A program made the position numbers and the translations under genes. A DNA stretch of 57,266 nt, from the NCBI GenBank assembly GCA_017408985.1, contig JAFQTO010000060.1, positions 1 through 57,266 on the forward strand. The letters are read 5' to 3'. This stretch comes from Clostridia bacterium. GTDB taxonomy: Bacteria; Bacillota; Clostridia; Oscillospirales; Butyricicoccaceae. Of this stretch, positions 8,130 through 18,021 are shown one piece after another. Below the pieces are notes generated by a model that worked only from the letters and a program-made list of their open reading frames with translations, made no database searches and had not been told where the DNA came from. The stretch's first letter is position 1; each line of letters begins with the position of its first letter.

Positions 8130-9131
8130 ATGAACGTAAGACAGATGCTCGAAGAAAAAGAAAGGCAGACTCTCAGCGAACTTGCAGTGCTTTCCTGCGC
8201 CTCACGCGGCAGGGATAAGCCTGAGGAGGAGTCACCCAACCGCACCTGCTTTATGCGTGACCGTGACCGGATAATCCACAGCAAATCTTTCCGCAGACTC
8301 AAGCACAAGACACAGGTGTTCCTCTCCCCCGAGGGCGACCATTACCGCACGCGCCTGACCCACACCCTTGAGGTGGCACAGATAAGCCGCACCATCGCCC
8401 GCGCGCTGGCGCTGAATGAGGACCTTGCCGAAGCCGCCGCCTTGGGTCACGATCTGGGGCATACGCCCTTCGGCCACGCAGGCGAGAGGGCGCTCAACGC
8501 TATGTCGGGGCATTTTCACCACAGTGAACAGAGCCTGCGGATAGTTGAACATCTTGAAAAGGACAGGCAGGGGCTTAATCTTACGCAGGAGGTGCGCAAC
8601 GGCATCAAGTGCCACACCAAAGGCACCCCCGCGTTCACCCTTGAGGGGCAGATAGTCAGATACGCCGACCGCATCGCCTATATGAACCACGATATCGACG
8701 ACGCCATACGGGCAGGCGTGCTCAAAAATGAGGACCTGCCCAAATCCGTGCTCGAGACCCTCGGCACCCGCCACTCCCAACGCATCGACACCCTTGTAAT
8801 GGGGATGATAGAGCAGGGCCGGCAGACGGGCACCATCGGTCTGCCCGACGAACTTCAGCAGATAAGCGATCAGCTGCACGAATTTATGTTTGAGGCAGTG
8901 TATCTCAACCCCGCGGCCAAGAGCGAAGAGGTCAAGGGCGTGGAGATAGTCAAGACTCTGTACGGTTACTATATGAAGAACCCCGACAGACTGCCCGATG
9001 ATTACAGAGATATAGCCGAAACGGACGGACTGAACACGGCGGTGTGCGATTTTATCTCCGGTATGACCGACAGATACGCGGTGACGCACTTCAGTGAGTT
9101 GTTTATACCTAAAAGCTGGAGCAAATACTGA
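8130..9131 (+). CDS. dGTPase-like HD-domain triphosphohydrolase
   Basis: 333 residues. The N-terminus carries CFMRDRDRIIHSKSFRRLKH, and the HD metal site is spread over RTRLTHTLEVAQISRTIAR, LGHDLGHTPFGHAGE and a later D in VRYADRIAYMNHDIDD. This pattern defines the dGTP triphosphohydrolase-like family, which releases tripolyphosphate from dNTPs and so tunes nucleotide pools. The length matches the shorter Gram-positive type. AAGGAGG lies nine bases upstream of ATG 8130. The gene lies next to dnaG (replication primase), though repeat block R2 separates them. Substrate preference (dGTP or other dNTPs) cannot be read from sequence. Confidence 0.92.
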   Translation: MNVRQMLEEKERQTLSELAVLSCASRGRDKPEEESPNRTCFMRDRDRIIHSKSFRRLKHKTQVFLSPEGDHYRTRLTHTLEVAQISRTIARALALNEDLAEAAALGHDLGHTPFGHAGERALNAMSGHFHHSEQSLRIVEHLEKDRQGLNLTQEVRNGIKCHTKGTPAFTLEGQIVRYADRIAYMNHDIDDAIRAGVLKNEDLPKSVLETLGTRHSQRIDTLVMGMIEQGRQTGTIGLPDELQQISDQLHEFMFEAVYLNPAAKSEEVKGVEIVKTLYGYYMKNPDRLPDDYRDIAETDGLNTAVCDFISGMTDRYAVTHFSELFIPKSWSKY

Positions 9132-9132
9132 G

Positions 9133-9477
9133 GAGCTAATAGCTAATAGTGAATAGCTAACAGCGAAGGTGTCGCCTGCGGCACTCCCCACGAGACAGGT
9201 CTCGCGGGGACCCCGATTGATTAGATATTGTCGGAATAAATCCGCCAATATCTTGCGCGGTACTCACCGCGCCTCGCTCACGCTCGGTCTCCTGCGGCAC
9301 TCCCCACGAGACAGGTCTCGCGGGGGCCCCGATTGATTAGATATTGTCGGAATAAATCCGCCAATATCTTGCGCGGTACTCACCGCGCCTCGCTCACGCT
9401 CGATCTCCTACGGCGACCTATTAAATAACATCCGCGAAGCGGATACCGCAGCTATTAGCTCTTAGCTATTAGCTAAC
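9133..9477. repeat. Composite hairpin mosaic R2, inverted copy of R1
   Basis: The 368-base gap between the dGTPase-like gene and dnaG is a second mosaic. Starting at 9181 a unit with GCACTCCCCACGAGACAGG recurs at 9297, a 116-base period. It contains the reverse complement of the R1 hairpins (CGAGAC-ag-GTCTCG, GGGGaCCCC, GCGCGG/CCGCGC) plus an extra arm GATATTGtcggaataaatccgCCAATATC. The right end (9405-9475) is close to the reverse complement of the R1 left end, including ATCCGCgaaGCGGAT and the TAATAGC words. Thus R1 and R2 are inverted copies bracketing two genes. Confidence 0.9.
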
Positions 9478-9499
9478 AAAGAAAGGAGGGGTAAGTCTT

Positions 9500-11296
9500 A
9501 TGATACCAAGATCATTTATTGATGAGCTTTTAGACAGATGTAATATTGTGGACGTGGTGTCCTCTTACGTCAGGCTGAAAAAGTCGGGTGCCAATTATCT
9601 GGGACTTTGCCCCTTCCACAACGAAAAGACTCCGTCTTTTACCGTTTCGGCGGAGAAGCAGCTGTACAAGTGCTTCGGCTGCGGCGCAGGCGGAAACGCC
9701 ATCGGTTTTATAATGCAGATAGAGAACTTGGACTTTATCGGTGCAGTCAAAAAGCTTGCCGAAAGCTACGGTATGACCGTACCCGAAAGTGACGACCCAA
9801 GCTTCAACGTGCGCAAGCGGGTGCTTGAGGCAAACGTTGCGGCGGCACGGTTTTTCCGCAGTAATCTGGCAAGTGAGAAAGGCAAACCCGCCTCCGATTA
9901 TCTGGTAAAGCGGGGACTGTCGCCCAAAATAGTGCAGACTTTCGGCATTGGCTACGCAACCGACGGCTGGTTCGATCTTACAAACGAGCTTACAAAGCAG
10001 GGCTTCAGTCGAGCCGAGCTTGAGGCGGCAAAGCTGTGCGGCAAGGGCAAAAACGGCGGCTACTACGACTTTTTCCGTGACAGGGTGATGTTCCCCATCA
10101 TCAACGACCGCGGTGAGGTCATCGCCTTTTCGGGCAGAGTGCTGACCTCGGGTGCCGAGGGGCGCAAGTATATGAACAGCCCCGACACCCCTGCCTACAA
10201 CAAGAGCCGCGCTCTGTACGGCATACACGCCGCCAAACGCACCAAAGAGGACTTTTTGCTCCTTGTTGAGGGCAATATGGACGTTATCGCCCTGCATCAG
10301 GCAGGTTTTGACAACGCGGTGGCTTCCTGCGGCACGGCGCTGACACCGCAGCAGGCACAGCTGATGCGCAAAACGGCGTCAAAGGCGGTCATCTGCTTCG
10401 ATCAGGACGAAGCGGGAAAAAAAGCCACCGACAAAGCCATCGACATACTCTCTCAGGCGGATATCGAGGTCAGGGTGCTGAGACTTCCTCCCGTCAGGGG
10501 CGCAAGGGGCGAGGTACTGCTGGACGAAAAGGGCAAGCCGCTGAAAGACGATCCCGACTCGTTCATCAGGCGCAACGGCGCCGATGCATTCCGTCAGCTG
10601 CTGCAGAAGCCGCCCTCGGACATCGAGTACAAGCTGAGCGCCATCAAGTCGGATTTTGACCTCGGCACCGACGACGGCAGGATAGCCTACCTCAAGGAAG
10701 CCGCCAAATATCTGGCGGGCATACCCAGCGACATCGAGCGTGAGATACACACCCGCAACACGGCGCACAGTGCCGATCTCAGCGAAAGCGCACTTATAAA
10801 CGAAGTGCGGCGCATACGAAGCGCACGCCTGCGGGACAAAAAGCGCAAGATAGAGCAGAGCGCACGCCATCCGCTGCTGCAGGTACAGCCCAAAGAGCGG
10901 GGCATCCGCTACGAAAACCCCGCCTCGGCAATAAGCGAGGAACGGCTGCTGCAGCTCTGTCTCAGCGATACAAAGCTGCTGGATATGGCGGGCGGGATGC
11001 TTGAGCCCGAGCAGTTTTCTTCGCCGCTGCTGGGCTCCGTCTTCCAAAAGGCGCTCAGCAGTCGCGCAAACGGCGAGCACGTCAGCCCCGCAACACTTCT
11101 GCTGGGGCTTGAAGACAACGAAACACGGCATCTTTCGACGGTTCTGACACGGGCACTGCCTTCGGCAGATCCCGTAACCGAGATGCAGGAATGTGTCAAA
11201 AAAATTAATTTTGAATACATCAAACGTTCAGGAAGCGGCGACGATCTGTTTGATCTGATCCTCGCCCAAAAAAGAAGCAGGGGGAATAAAGTATGA
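9500..11296 (+). CDS. dnaG: DNA primase DnaG
   Basis: 598 residues. N-terminal zinc-binding domain with [11 protein letters not shown] and CFGCGAGG (Cys-His-Cys-Cys zinc ribbon), then the DnaG core with the TOPRIM motifs [14 protein letters not shown] and DQDEAGKKA, and a C-terminal domain (from about residue 440) expected to contact the replicative helicase. It makes RNA primers at the replication fork. AAAGGAGGGG lies eight bases before ATG 9500. Its stop overlaps the rpoD start (ATGA), the conserved dnaG-rpoD arrangement of the macromolecular synthesis operon; rpsU is absent here. Confidence 0.97.
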   Translation: MIPRSFIDELLDRCNIVDVVSSYVRLKKSGANYLGLCPFHNEKTPSFTVSAEKQLYKCFGCGAGGNAIGFIMQIENLDFIGAVKKLAESYGMTVPESDDPSFNVRKRVLEANVAAARFFRSNLASEKGKPASDYLVKRGLSPKIVQTFGIGYATDGWFDLTNELTKQGFSRAELEAAKLCGKGKNGGYYDFFRDRVMFPIINDRGEVIAFSGRVLTSGAEGRKYMNSPDTPAYNKSRALYGIHAAKRTKEDFLLLVEGNMDVIALHQAGFDNAVASCGTALTPQQAQLMRKTASKAVICFDQDEAGKKATDKAIDILSQADIEVRVLRLPPVRGARGEVLLDEKGKPLKDDPDSFIRRNGADAFRQLLQKPPSDIEYKLSAIKSDFDLGTDDGRIAYLKEAAKYLAGIPSDIEREIHTRNTAHSADLSESALINEVRRIRSARLRDKKRKIEQSARHPLLQVQPKERGIRYENPASAISEERLLQLCLSDTKLLDMAGGMLEPEQFSSPLLGSVFQKALSSRANGEHVSPATLLLGLEDNETRHLSTVLTRALPSADPVTEMQECVKKINFEYIKRSGSGDDLFDLILAQKRSRGNKV

Positions 11297-12462
11297 CAGA
11301 CAACACTCACAATCAGAATCAGAACCAGACCGCAGCCGCAACACCCGAAAACGCAAAACAGCATCTTCTCAAGGACCTGCTTGACAGCGGCAAGGCTGTT
11401 GGCAAGCTGACCATGGAGGAGATCGGCGTTATCATCGACGAGCTGGATATGGACTCCGAGGAGCAGGACAAGCTGTTTGAGACCATCGAAAAGATGGGCA
11501 TCGACATCACCGTAAACGAAGGCGACCTGCTGATGGACACCCTGCCTATGGTAGAGGCTGTGGAGGGTGTATTCCACGACGACGACAACCCCGACGACGA
11601 TCAGGTAGACCCCTCCGCTCTGGCAGAGGGTCTGGCTATCGACGATCCCGTCAGAATGTACCTCAAGGAGATAGGCAACGTTGACCTGCTCTCCCCCGAT
11701 GAGGAGATAGAGCTTGCAAAGCGCATTATGGAGGGCGACGAGAGCGCAAAGCGCCGTCTGAGCGAAGCTAACCTGCGCCTTGTCGTTTCCATAGCCAAGC
11801 GCTACGTGGGACGCGGAATGCAGTTTCTGGATCTTATCCAGGAGGGCAATCTGGGTCTTATCAAGGCGGTCGAGAAGTTCGACTACTCCAAGGGCTACAA
11901 GTTCTCCACCTACGCAACATGGTGGATCCGTCAGGCTATCACCCGCGCAATAGCCGATCAGGCAAGGACCATCCGTATCCCCGTACATATGGTGGAGACC
12001 ATCAACAAGGTCATCCGCGTATCCCGTCAGCTGCTTCAGGAGCTGGGTCACGATCCCTCTGCCGACGAGATCGCCGAGGAGATGGGGCTCAGCGTACAGA
12101 AGGTGCGCGACATCCTCAAGATAGCACAGGAGCCCGTATCTCTGGAGACTCCTATAGGCGAGGAGGAGGACAGCCATCTGGGCGACTTCATCCCCGACGA
12201 CGATGCCCTTGAGCCCTCCGAAGCGGCATCCTTTACCCTGCTCCGCGAGCAGATCTGGGACGTGCTGGGCACACTTACCCCCCGAGAGGAAAAGGTACTG
12301 CGCCTGAGATTCGGTCTTGACGACGGCAGACAGCGCACCCTTGAGGAGGTAGGTCAGGAGTTTGACGTTACCCGTGAGCGTATCCGTCAGATCGAGGCAA
12401 AGGCTCTGCGCAAGCTGCGCCATCCCAGCCGCAGCCGCAAGCTGAAGGACTTTTTGAACTGA
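11293..12462 (+). CDS. rpoD: Primary sigma factor RpoD/SigA
   Basis: 389 residues. After an acidic N-terminus come region 1.2 ([18 protein letters not shown]), region 2 ([20 protein letters not shown], and [20 protein letters not shown] for -10 recognition), region 3 ([12 protein letters not shown]) and region 4.2 ([15 protein letters not shown]-type and [20 protein letters not shown], the -35 helix-turn-helix). This is the housekeeping sigma factor, consistent with the TTGACA/TATAAT promoters seen across the window. Translationally coupled to dnaG through a four-base overlap and followed by a strong terminator 15 bases after its stop. Confidence 0.97.
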   Translation: MTDNTHNQNQNQTAAATPENAKQHLLKDLLDSGKAVGKLTMEEIGVIIDELDMDSEEQDKLFETIEKMGIDITVNEGDLLMDTLPMVEAVEGVFHDDDNPDDDQVDPSALAEGLAIDDPVRMYLKEIGNVDLLSPDEEIELAKRIMEGDESAKRRLSEANLRLVVSIAKRYVGRGMQFLDLIQEGNLGLIKAVEKFDYSKGYKFSTYATWWIRQAITRAIADQARTIRIPVHMVETINKVIRVSRQLLQELGHDPSADEIAEEMGLSVQKVRDILKIAQEPVSLETPIGEEEDSHLGDFIPDDDALEPSEAASFTLLREQIWDVLGTLTPREEKVLRLRFGLDDGRQRTLEEVGQEFDVTRERIRQIEAKALRKLRHPSRSRKLKDFLN

Positions 12463-12477
12463 GCACAATTTGATATA

Positions 12478-12516
12478 AGACCTGCGGTGTCGCAAAGATG
12501 CCGCAGGTCTTTTTTT
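12478..12516 (+). terminator. Intrinsic terminator of dnaG-rpoD
   Basis: Perfect 10-bp stem AGACCTGCGG / CCGCAGGTCT (12478-12487 and 12501-12510) followed by a run of T. Confidence 0.92.
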
Positions 12517-12545
12517 GCGCTTTTGCGGGCGCGGGCAGGCAAAAA

Positions 12546-12652
12546 GGTTACAAAATGTAACCGGGTTACAAAACTGTAACCGAATTTCCCCATAAAAGCG
12601 CCGATTTGTTACCGTTTTGTAATCGCTTTTTGCCAAAACCGTGTTTTATAAT
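12546..12652 (+). promoter_or_regulatory. Promoter with triple GTTACA-type operator block upstream of repeat lipoproteins
   Basis: Two palindromes GGTTACAAAATGTAACC (12546-12562) and GGTTACAAAACTGTAACC (12564-12581) stand in tandem, followed by a third, degenerate pair of half sites TTGTTACC...TTTTGTAATC (12605-12624). A TATAAT box lies at 12647-12652 with no good -35 hexamer, suggesting an activator or other regulator. The same arrangement, near identical over about 150 bases, precedes the related gene at 32079-34115. The cognate factor is not in evidence. Confidence 0.75.
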
Positions 12653-12698
12653 ATAAACGTACAGAAAACACCCACCCAAAGCGAAAGGAGCAAAGAAA

Positions 12699-14276
12699 AT
12701 GAAAAAGAGTTTGTATATTACTCTCGCGCTGATACTGTGCGCCGGCGTGCTTGTGGCGGTTGCCTGTCTCAAAGACGGCAAACCCGAGGGCAATACCCCC
12801 GACAATTCACAGATAAACGATACCCAAACCCCCGATGATACCCAGAAGCCTGATGACAGCCAAAAGCCCGACGATACCCGGAAGCCCGATGATACGCAAA
12901 AGCCTGACGATACCCAGAAGCCCGATGACCCCCAAAAGCCCGATGATACCCAAAAGCCCGATGATACTTTGACGCCCGATGAGGTCAAATATGTGGAGGT
13001 GTACCGCCATCCCGACAACGAAAAGGCTTTGCAGGCCTATTACGATTTCCTTAAAAACGGCGGTAAAGCTCGTCTGGCAGGCGAATCGCGGGAGCTGACC
13101 CTCGCCGAGACTTTTGAGATCATGTATGCAAAGGCTCACGATGAGTTTGCATTTTTTGACTTTGGCTCCGACGGTATTCAGGAACTTGCTATCAAGACCT
13201 ACCACGAGTATCTTGTACTGTTTTGGGAGAACGACAGACTGTATATGGACAATGTCGGCGTCCGTGAAATGAACGCAGGCTACAACGGTTTTGAAACTAC
13301 CGGCAGTAACCTGTCAGGAAACGAATCCCGTACCGGCTTCGTGCTGAAGACCTTTTCGGCAGAAAGGGGTATGGAGTCGCTGTCGCTGGGATACAGCATC
13401 TACAACATCGACACAGGCGCCCGTTCCTGTTATATCTACCGTGAATTGGTGGACGGTGAGTGGGTGGACAGAGAGAATACCGCTATGACCGAAGAGGCTT
13501 TTCAGGCGTATATAGCAGAGTTTGAAAACGCCCCCGAGCTCAAGTGGTATCCTATGACAATGATCTATGATTTTGACAGCTTCCGAGGTTATTCCCATAT
13601 CAGAATACCCGAAGATCAGCATTGGCTGCCCTTCCCCGGCGAGGATGCCAAGCCTTATACAAGCCCCATTCCGACATTTGTCGAGCTGAGCGACCTTAAC
13701 ACCACCGCGCTGCAGAACTATTACGCATTTCTCACCGGAGAGGCTTTGGCGTATGATTTCCTGCACGAAAAAACCACCTCTTTCAACGATATCGTAAAAA
13801 ACGGTAATGTTCCCATTAAATCATTCGGTCTTGTGGATTTTGGCGGCGACGGCGTTTTGGAGGTATATCTGATGCACGAGGACAACAGATATTCCAACGT
13901 CGTACTGTTCTTTGAGAATGGCAATCTTTACGTAGATTATATTCCCGACAAGGGCACGGAACCGTTGCATTTATTCGGCATAGTCTATGTCAATGCAGGT
14001 TCCCGTACCGGAAACTATTGGGTATACACCGTAAGCGCTGAGAACGGATTGGAGTACCGTGACATTGCGGGCGTACATAATGCAACCGATGGAAGCGGCA
14101 AGGTTTATTACATAAGTTCTACCTACGAAAACGGAGCGTTTCTTCCCGCAGAGAAAACTACAGTCACCAAAGAAGAGTATGAGGCTTATACAAGCCCCAT
14201 AGATGAAATTTCGTATATCCAAATGTTTAAGTTCAGCATCGGTAAGCTACAGGAGGTTTTCCTGAGCCTGAAATAG
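12699..14276 (+). CDS. Repeat lipoprotein with Pro/Asp spacer and two DFGxDG modules
   Basis: 525 residues, exported lipoprotein: a signal peptide ends at a lipobox-like VAVAC with the lipid Cys at 23. Residues 41-94 are nine hexapeptide units of the type DTQKPD, a flexible stalk. The rest is two related modules of roughly 200 residues, each with a YYxFL start, a core motif (FFDFGSDGIQELAI; LVDFGGDGVLEVYL), a strand such as VVLFFENGNLYVD, and a C-terminal EEYEAY-like segment. The DFGxDGxxE motif recalls Ca-binding or FG-GAP-like turns, but no named domain was recognised. Probably cotranscribed with the next, larger paralogue (51-base gap). Surface-exposed; function unknown. Confidence 0.85.
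   Translation: MKKSLYITLALILCAGVLVAVACLKDGKPEGNTPDNSQINDTQTPDDTQKPDDSQKPDDTRKPDDTQKPDDTQKPDDPQKPDDTQKPDDTLTPDEVKYVEVYRHPDNEKALQAYYDFLKNGGKARLAGESRELTLAETFEIMYAKAHDEFAFFDFGSDGIQELAIKTYHEYLVLFWENDRLYMDNVGVREMNAGYNGFETTGSNLSGNESRTGFVLKTFSAERGMESLSLGYSIYNIDTGARSCYIYRELVDGEWVDRENTAMTEEAFQAYIAEFENAPELKWYPMTMIYDFDSFRGYSHIRIPEDQHWLPFPGEDAKPYTSPIPTFVELSDLNTTALQNYYAFLTGEALAYDFLHEKTTSFNDIVKNGNVPIKSFGLVDFGGDGVLEVYLMHEDNRYSNVVLFFENGNLYVDYIPDKGTEPLHLFGIVYVNAGSRTGNYWVYTVSAENGLEYRDIAGVHNATDGSGKVYYISSTYENGAFLPAEKTTVTKEEYEAYTSPIDEISYIQMFKFSIGKLQEVFLSLK
12819..12980 (+). repeat. 18-bp coding tandem repeat (nine DTQKPD-like units)
   Basis: Nine in-frame 18-base units encode residues 41-94 of the lipoprotein, mostly D-T-Q-K-P-D with small changes (S, R or P for T/Q). 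Copy number in such tracts is prone to slippage, changing stalk length without breaking the frame. Confidence 0.9.
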
Positions 14277-14327
14277 TATCAAATCACAGCCGAAACCCGA
14301 CACACCACCCAAAAGGAGCAAATAAAA

Positions 14328-17009
14328 ATGAAAAAGAGCCTGTATATCCTGTTAGCTATCGCCCTGTGTCTGCTGATGTTCTGCGCCGCCTGCGGCAAGG
14401 ACACCACCGCCAACAATAATAATGCAGATAATCCGCCCGACATTGGCGGCGACGTCACCCCGGACAATACCCCTGTCACGGACAAAGACACAACTCCGCC
14501 CGACGATAGCGCAGACGAGGATAATTATCCCACCAAGACAGTCACACCCTACACTATCGAGCTTCCTCAATATCCCGATGAATTGACTAAGCTCAATAAC
14601 CGTCAGGCGCTGGATGCATACTCAGACTATCTGCAGTCTTCGGGTGACACTACGGCGTTTGACCTGAAAAAGCAGACAGAGATGAAGCTTTCCATACTCA
14701 ACGGCTATGTCGGTGCTACTTATTTTCAGCTTGTGGACTTCGGGTATGACGGCAGGCTGGAATTGGTTTTGTGCAGTGACCACAGTTCAAACAGCTATGG
14801 CATAGTTTTCTATGAGGACGGCAGGCTGTATGTGGCGCGGGTCGATCCGCGCAATATGATGTATCTCAAATACAACGGACTTTGCCGCAGTATCGACGAC
14901 AGCGGCGGCGAAAGCTATGTTATGTACAACTTCAGCGCAAATGACGGTGTGATTATACAGACCCTTGCCACCCTGCGCAAGGATGCCGACAGCGGTGAAG
15001 AAAGTTACTTCGTCTCGGCGGATTTCATAGACGGCAGCTTCGAAGAAACCGAGACCTTCAAGGTGTCAAAGGAAGACTACGAGACTTTTATAAAGCCTAT
15101 CAAAGGCCTAACTTCGGTATCCAAAAAAACGCGAACCACACAGAATATGAATGATGCTTTTACCGTCAAAGTAAAAGCAATCCCCAATCCTGTTATCAAC
15201 CGTGACCTCGCATTTGCAAAAAAAGAGCCGACCGATGATGAAAAACAAGCCAACCGCGATGCTCTCAGACTGTACAGCCGCTTCCTCAGCGATACATGGT
15301 ACGCAATCGAGCTTGAAACGGGCGAAAAGGGAAGTTTTTACGAGCTGGAGTACCTGAATAATAGCTATATCGACTATACCGCGCTGGTAGACTTCGGTCT
15401 TGACGGCATTTTTGAGATGGTTGTAGTGCCTACAAGCATAGAAAAGCCCGTTTCGGTGGTTTTTTATGAAGATGGTGAGATCTATATTACCTATTTTGAC
15501 TGCAACGAGCTGCAGCTGCTGACATACGACGGTCTGTGCAAAAACTCAAGCGGCGGTGTGGACAGGCTGACATTTTCTGCCCAAGACGGCTGCACACGTC
15601 AGTCGGTCATATCTGTTGCTACCGACTCGGCAAACAAGACTACCTATTACTCTCACGCAGACTCCCGCGAGATAACGCAAGCCGAATATGACGGCTTTAT
15701 GACCGAGCAGACATTCCCTGTTTTTTATGCCGACAAGAGCAAATATTCCATGATTTCTGTCCCGAGCGAGTATTCCCTGCCCACCGATGACGTTATCGAA
15801 GCCAATCATGACGTTCTGCAGGCCTACTACGACTTTATAAACGGCGCCTGCGTGGCATTGAATAGATCTGCCGGAGAGTACGTGACTTTTGACGCCGTGA
15901 CCAGATACGGAACCAACAAGGCGCGCAATTTCGGACTCGTGGATTTCGGCTCCGACGGTGTATTGGAAATGGTGCTCAATGATACCGGCTATCATTATTA
16001 CACCGTGCTGTACTATATGGACGGTCAGCTTTATGAAGATGGATATTCGTACAGAACATTCAGCTGGCCTACCTATACCGGTATAGCTGTGGGAAGCGGC
16101 GGCTCTTCGGGAAGCAAGTTTATGGTCACCTACACCGAGCAGGGACGTCAGGAGTGGACCTTCATGTACTACGGGCTCGACCGAGAAATATACGAAGACC
16201 GCTACTATATCTCCGCCGCCTACGAGGACGGCAAGCTCGTACCCGCCGAGACTGTCGAGGTGGACAAATATACCTATTATTCTTTCCTCGAGAACGAGCC
16301 TTCTGTACAGGGTCACACCTTTGATGATGAGACTTTGAAAAAGGTACTCAAGGTCGACGGCGTTACCGCTGCGCCTGGCCACAGTGACGGCGGTGATACC
16401 GGGTTTGATGCCGCGGAGCAGAACGCTCAGGCTATACAGGCATATTACCAGTGGCTGACAGGAGGCCGTGAGGCTGTCGATACGTCGAATCCCAACGTAC
16501 GAAGAACCCGAACCGATATGGCGGAGTTCAGTGTCCGCTACGGCAGATTCGGATTTGCCGATTTCGGCTCGGACGGAGTGGTGGAGCTGGTTTTGGAATA
16601 TGCCACATCTCCGTTCAATCACACAGTGCTGTATTATGACGACGGCGAGCTTTACATCGGCTCTCTGTACTGTGACAATCTGAAAGAAAACGGATATTAC
16701 GAAGAAGAAACCAACTGGGGCGGCGTGCGTTTGCTGCATCATTATGTCAAGCGGTTTGCCCCCTCAAAAGGTGAGTATACCATTGAATTGGGCTACGAGA
16801 CCCCACCCTCAAAAGACTCACCCAACCCCGTATACCGTCTGTACTATACCGTGGTGGACGGAGAGTACGTTCTGTATACCGGCGAAAGCAGTAAAGATGC
16901 CTTGTACAGCGTGCTTAAAGAGCAGTTTGACACGCCCGATGTCAAGTGGCTGAGCTTTGATACGGTATTTGAGCACGAGTTTTTTGCAGGCGTGACAGGC
17001 AACAACTAA
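14328..17009 (+). CDS. Large repeat lipoprotein with four DFGxDG modules
   Basis: 893 residues. The signal peptide MKKSLYILLAIALCLLMFC is followed by AAC with the lipid Cys at about 22, then a low-complexity T/N/D/P stalk to about residue 75. Four tandem modules follow, each marked by a DFG core: VDFGYDGRLELVL, VDFGLDGIFEMVV, VDFGSDGVLEMVL and ADFGSDGVVELVL, each followed by a strand like VVFYEDGEIYI and a tyrosine-rich YYI.A.YEDG segment. The signal region is nearly identical to that of the gene at 32079-34115. It is the second gene after the GTTACA operator block and ends before a strong terminator. An adhesin or sensor role is conceivable but not supported by any recognised domain. Confidence 0.85.
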   Translation: MKKSLYILLAIALCLLMFCAACGKDTTANNNNADNPPDIGGDVTPDNTPVTDKDTTPPDDSADEDNYPTKTVTPYTIELPQYPDELTKLNNRQALDAYSDYLQSSGDTTAFDLKKQTEMKLSILNGYVGATYFQLVDFGYDGRLELVLCSDHSSNSYGIVFYEDGRLYVARVDPRNMMYLKYNGLCRSIDDSGGESYVMYNFSANDGVIIQTLATLRKDADSGEESYFVSADFIDGSFEETETFKVSKEDYETFIKPIKGLTSVSKKTRTTQNMNDAFTVKVKAIPNPVINRDLAFAKKEPTDDEKQANRDALRLYSRFLSDTWYAIELETGEKGSFYELEYLNNSYIDYTALVDFGLDGIFEMVVVPTSIEKPVSVVFYEDGEIYITYFDCNELQLLTYDGLCKNSSGGVDRLTFSAQDGCTRQSVISVATDSANKTTYYSHADSREITQAEYDGFMTEQTFPVFYADKSKYSMISVPSEYSLPTDDVIEANHDVLQAYYDFINGACVALNRSAGEYVTFDAVTRYGTNKARNFGLVDFGSDGVLEMVLNDTGYHYYTVLYYMDGQLYEDGYSYRTFSWPTYTGIAVGSGGSSGSKFMVTYTEQGRQEWTFMYYGLDREIYEDRYYISAAYEDGKLVPAETVEVDKYTYYSFLENEPSVQGHTFDDETLKKVLKVDGVTAAPGHSDGGDTGFDAAEQNAQAIQAYYQWLTGGREAVDTSNPNVRRTRTDMAEFSVRYGRFGFADFGSDGVVELVLEYATSPFNHTVLYYDDGELYIGSLYCDNLKENGYYEEETNWGGVRLLHHYVKRFAPSKGEYTIELGYETPPSKDSPNPVYRLYYTVVDGEYVLYTGESSKDALYSVLKEQFDTPDVKWLSFDTVFEHEFFAGVTGNN

Positions 17010-17031
17010 ACATATTTTCTTATCCTCCCCC

Positions 17032-17078
17032 AAACAAGCCTGAGACGGTCGCCTCTCTGCCGTCTCAGGCTTGTTTAT
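17032..17078 (+). terminator. Intrinsic terminator of the lipoprotein pair
   Basis: Long stem AAACAAGCCTGAGACGG / CCGTCTCAGGCTTGTTT (17032-17048 and 17060-17076) with an 11-base loop; the A/T ends could let it act in both directions. Confidence 0.88.
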
Positions 17079-17092
17079 GCTTGTGTTTTGTC

Positions 17093-17121
17093 TTGACCGC
17101 AGAGGGCAAAAGTGATAGAAT
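17093..17121 (+). promoter_or_regulatory. Sigma-A promoter for split transketolase
   Basis: -35 TTGACC at 17093-17098, 17-base spacer, -10 TAGAAT at 17116-17121; start codon 47 bases downstream. Confidence 0.75.
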
Positions 17122-17168
17122 AAGGAACAGGAATACTGATAAAAAATAACATACAGGCAGGTGCAACA

Positions 17169-18008
17169 ATGGAAAACAACAAACAGCTCCGCGTATTTGC
17201 GGAGGAGATCAGAGTTGAGACCCTCCGTGAGCTTGCTCACCTCGGTTTTGGCCACGTAGGCGGCGCAATGAGCATCGTCGAGCTTCTTGCCGTTCTTTAC
17301 GGTAAGGAGATGCGCGTAGACCCCAAAAATCCCAAGTGGGAGGACCGTGACCGTCTTATCGTTTCCAAGGGTCACGCAGGCCCCGTTATTTATGCTACTC
17401 TGGCGCTTATGGGCTTCTTCCCCAAAGAAGTTCTGCTCACCCTCAATCAGGGCGGCACCATTCTCCCCAGCCACTGCGACGGCACCAAGACCCCCGGTGT
17501 TGATATGACCACCGGCAGCCTCGGTCAGGGTATCTCCACCGCCTGCGGCGTTGCGCTGGGCAACAAGACTCAGAAGAAGGACGCTTACACCTATCTCATC
17601 CTGGGCGACGGCGAGTGCAACGAAGGTCAGGTTTGGGAGGGTGCGGCTTTTGCGCCTCACTTCAAGCTCAATAAGCTGATCGCTTTCGTTGACCTGAACA
17701 AGCAGCAGCTTGACGGCGCCTGCGACGACGTTCTGTATATGGGCGATATGGTGGACAAGTGGACGTCTTTCGGTTGGAACACCGTCAAGGTCAACGGCCA
17801 CGATATCGACGCTATCGTTGAGGCTATCGAAAACGGCAAAGCTCAGACCGAAAAGCCCACTATGATAATCCTCGACACCGTCAAGGGTCACGGCTGTGAG
17901 CTGGCGGAAAAGACCTTCCCCTGCCATCATATCGCGTTCAAGCCCGAAGATATCGCTCCCAGCATCGCAAAGGCCGAAGCAGCACTTGAGGCTGCACGCA
18001 AGGCATAA
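17169..18008 (+). CDS. Transketolase, N-terminal (TPP-binding) subunit
   Basis: 279 residues corresponding to the N-terminal half of transketolase. The thiamine diphosphate and metal site is visible as GDGECNEGQVWEGA followed by FVDLNKQQLDG; the early GHVGGAMS and SKGHAGPVIYA segments hold the catalytic histidines, and TGSLGQGIS lines the site. With the next gene it forms a two-subunit transketolase that moves two-carbon units in the pentose phosphate pathway. Split transketolases are common in Clostridia and Archaea. It lies 13 bases upstream of the C-terminal subunit and under its own promoter. Confidence 0.95.
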   Translation: MENNKQLRVFAEEIRVETLRELAHLGFGHVGGAMSIVELLAVLYGKEMRVDPKNPKWEDRDRLIVSKGHAGPVIYATLALMGFFPKEVLLTLNQGGTILPSHCDGTKTPGVDMTTGSLGQGISTACGVALGNKTQKKDAYTYLILGDGECNEGQVWEGAAFAPHFKLNKLIAFVDLNKQQLDGACDDVLYMGDMVDKWTSFGWNTVKVNGHDIDAIVEAIENGKAQTEKPTMIILDTVKGHGCELAEKTFPCHHIAFKPEDIAPSIAKAEAALEAARKA

Positions 18009-18021
18009 GGAGGGGACAACA

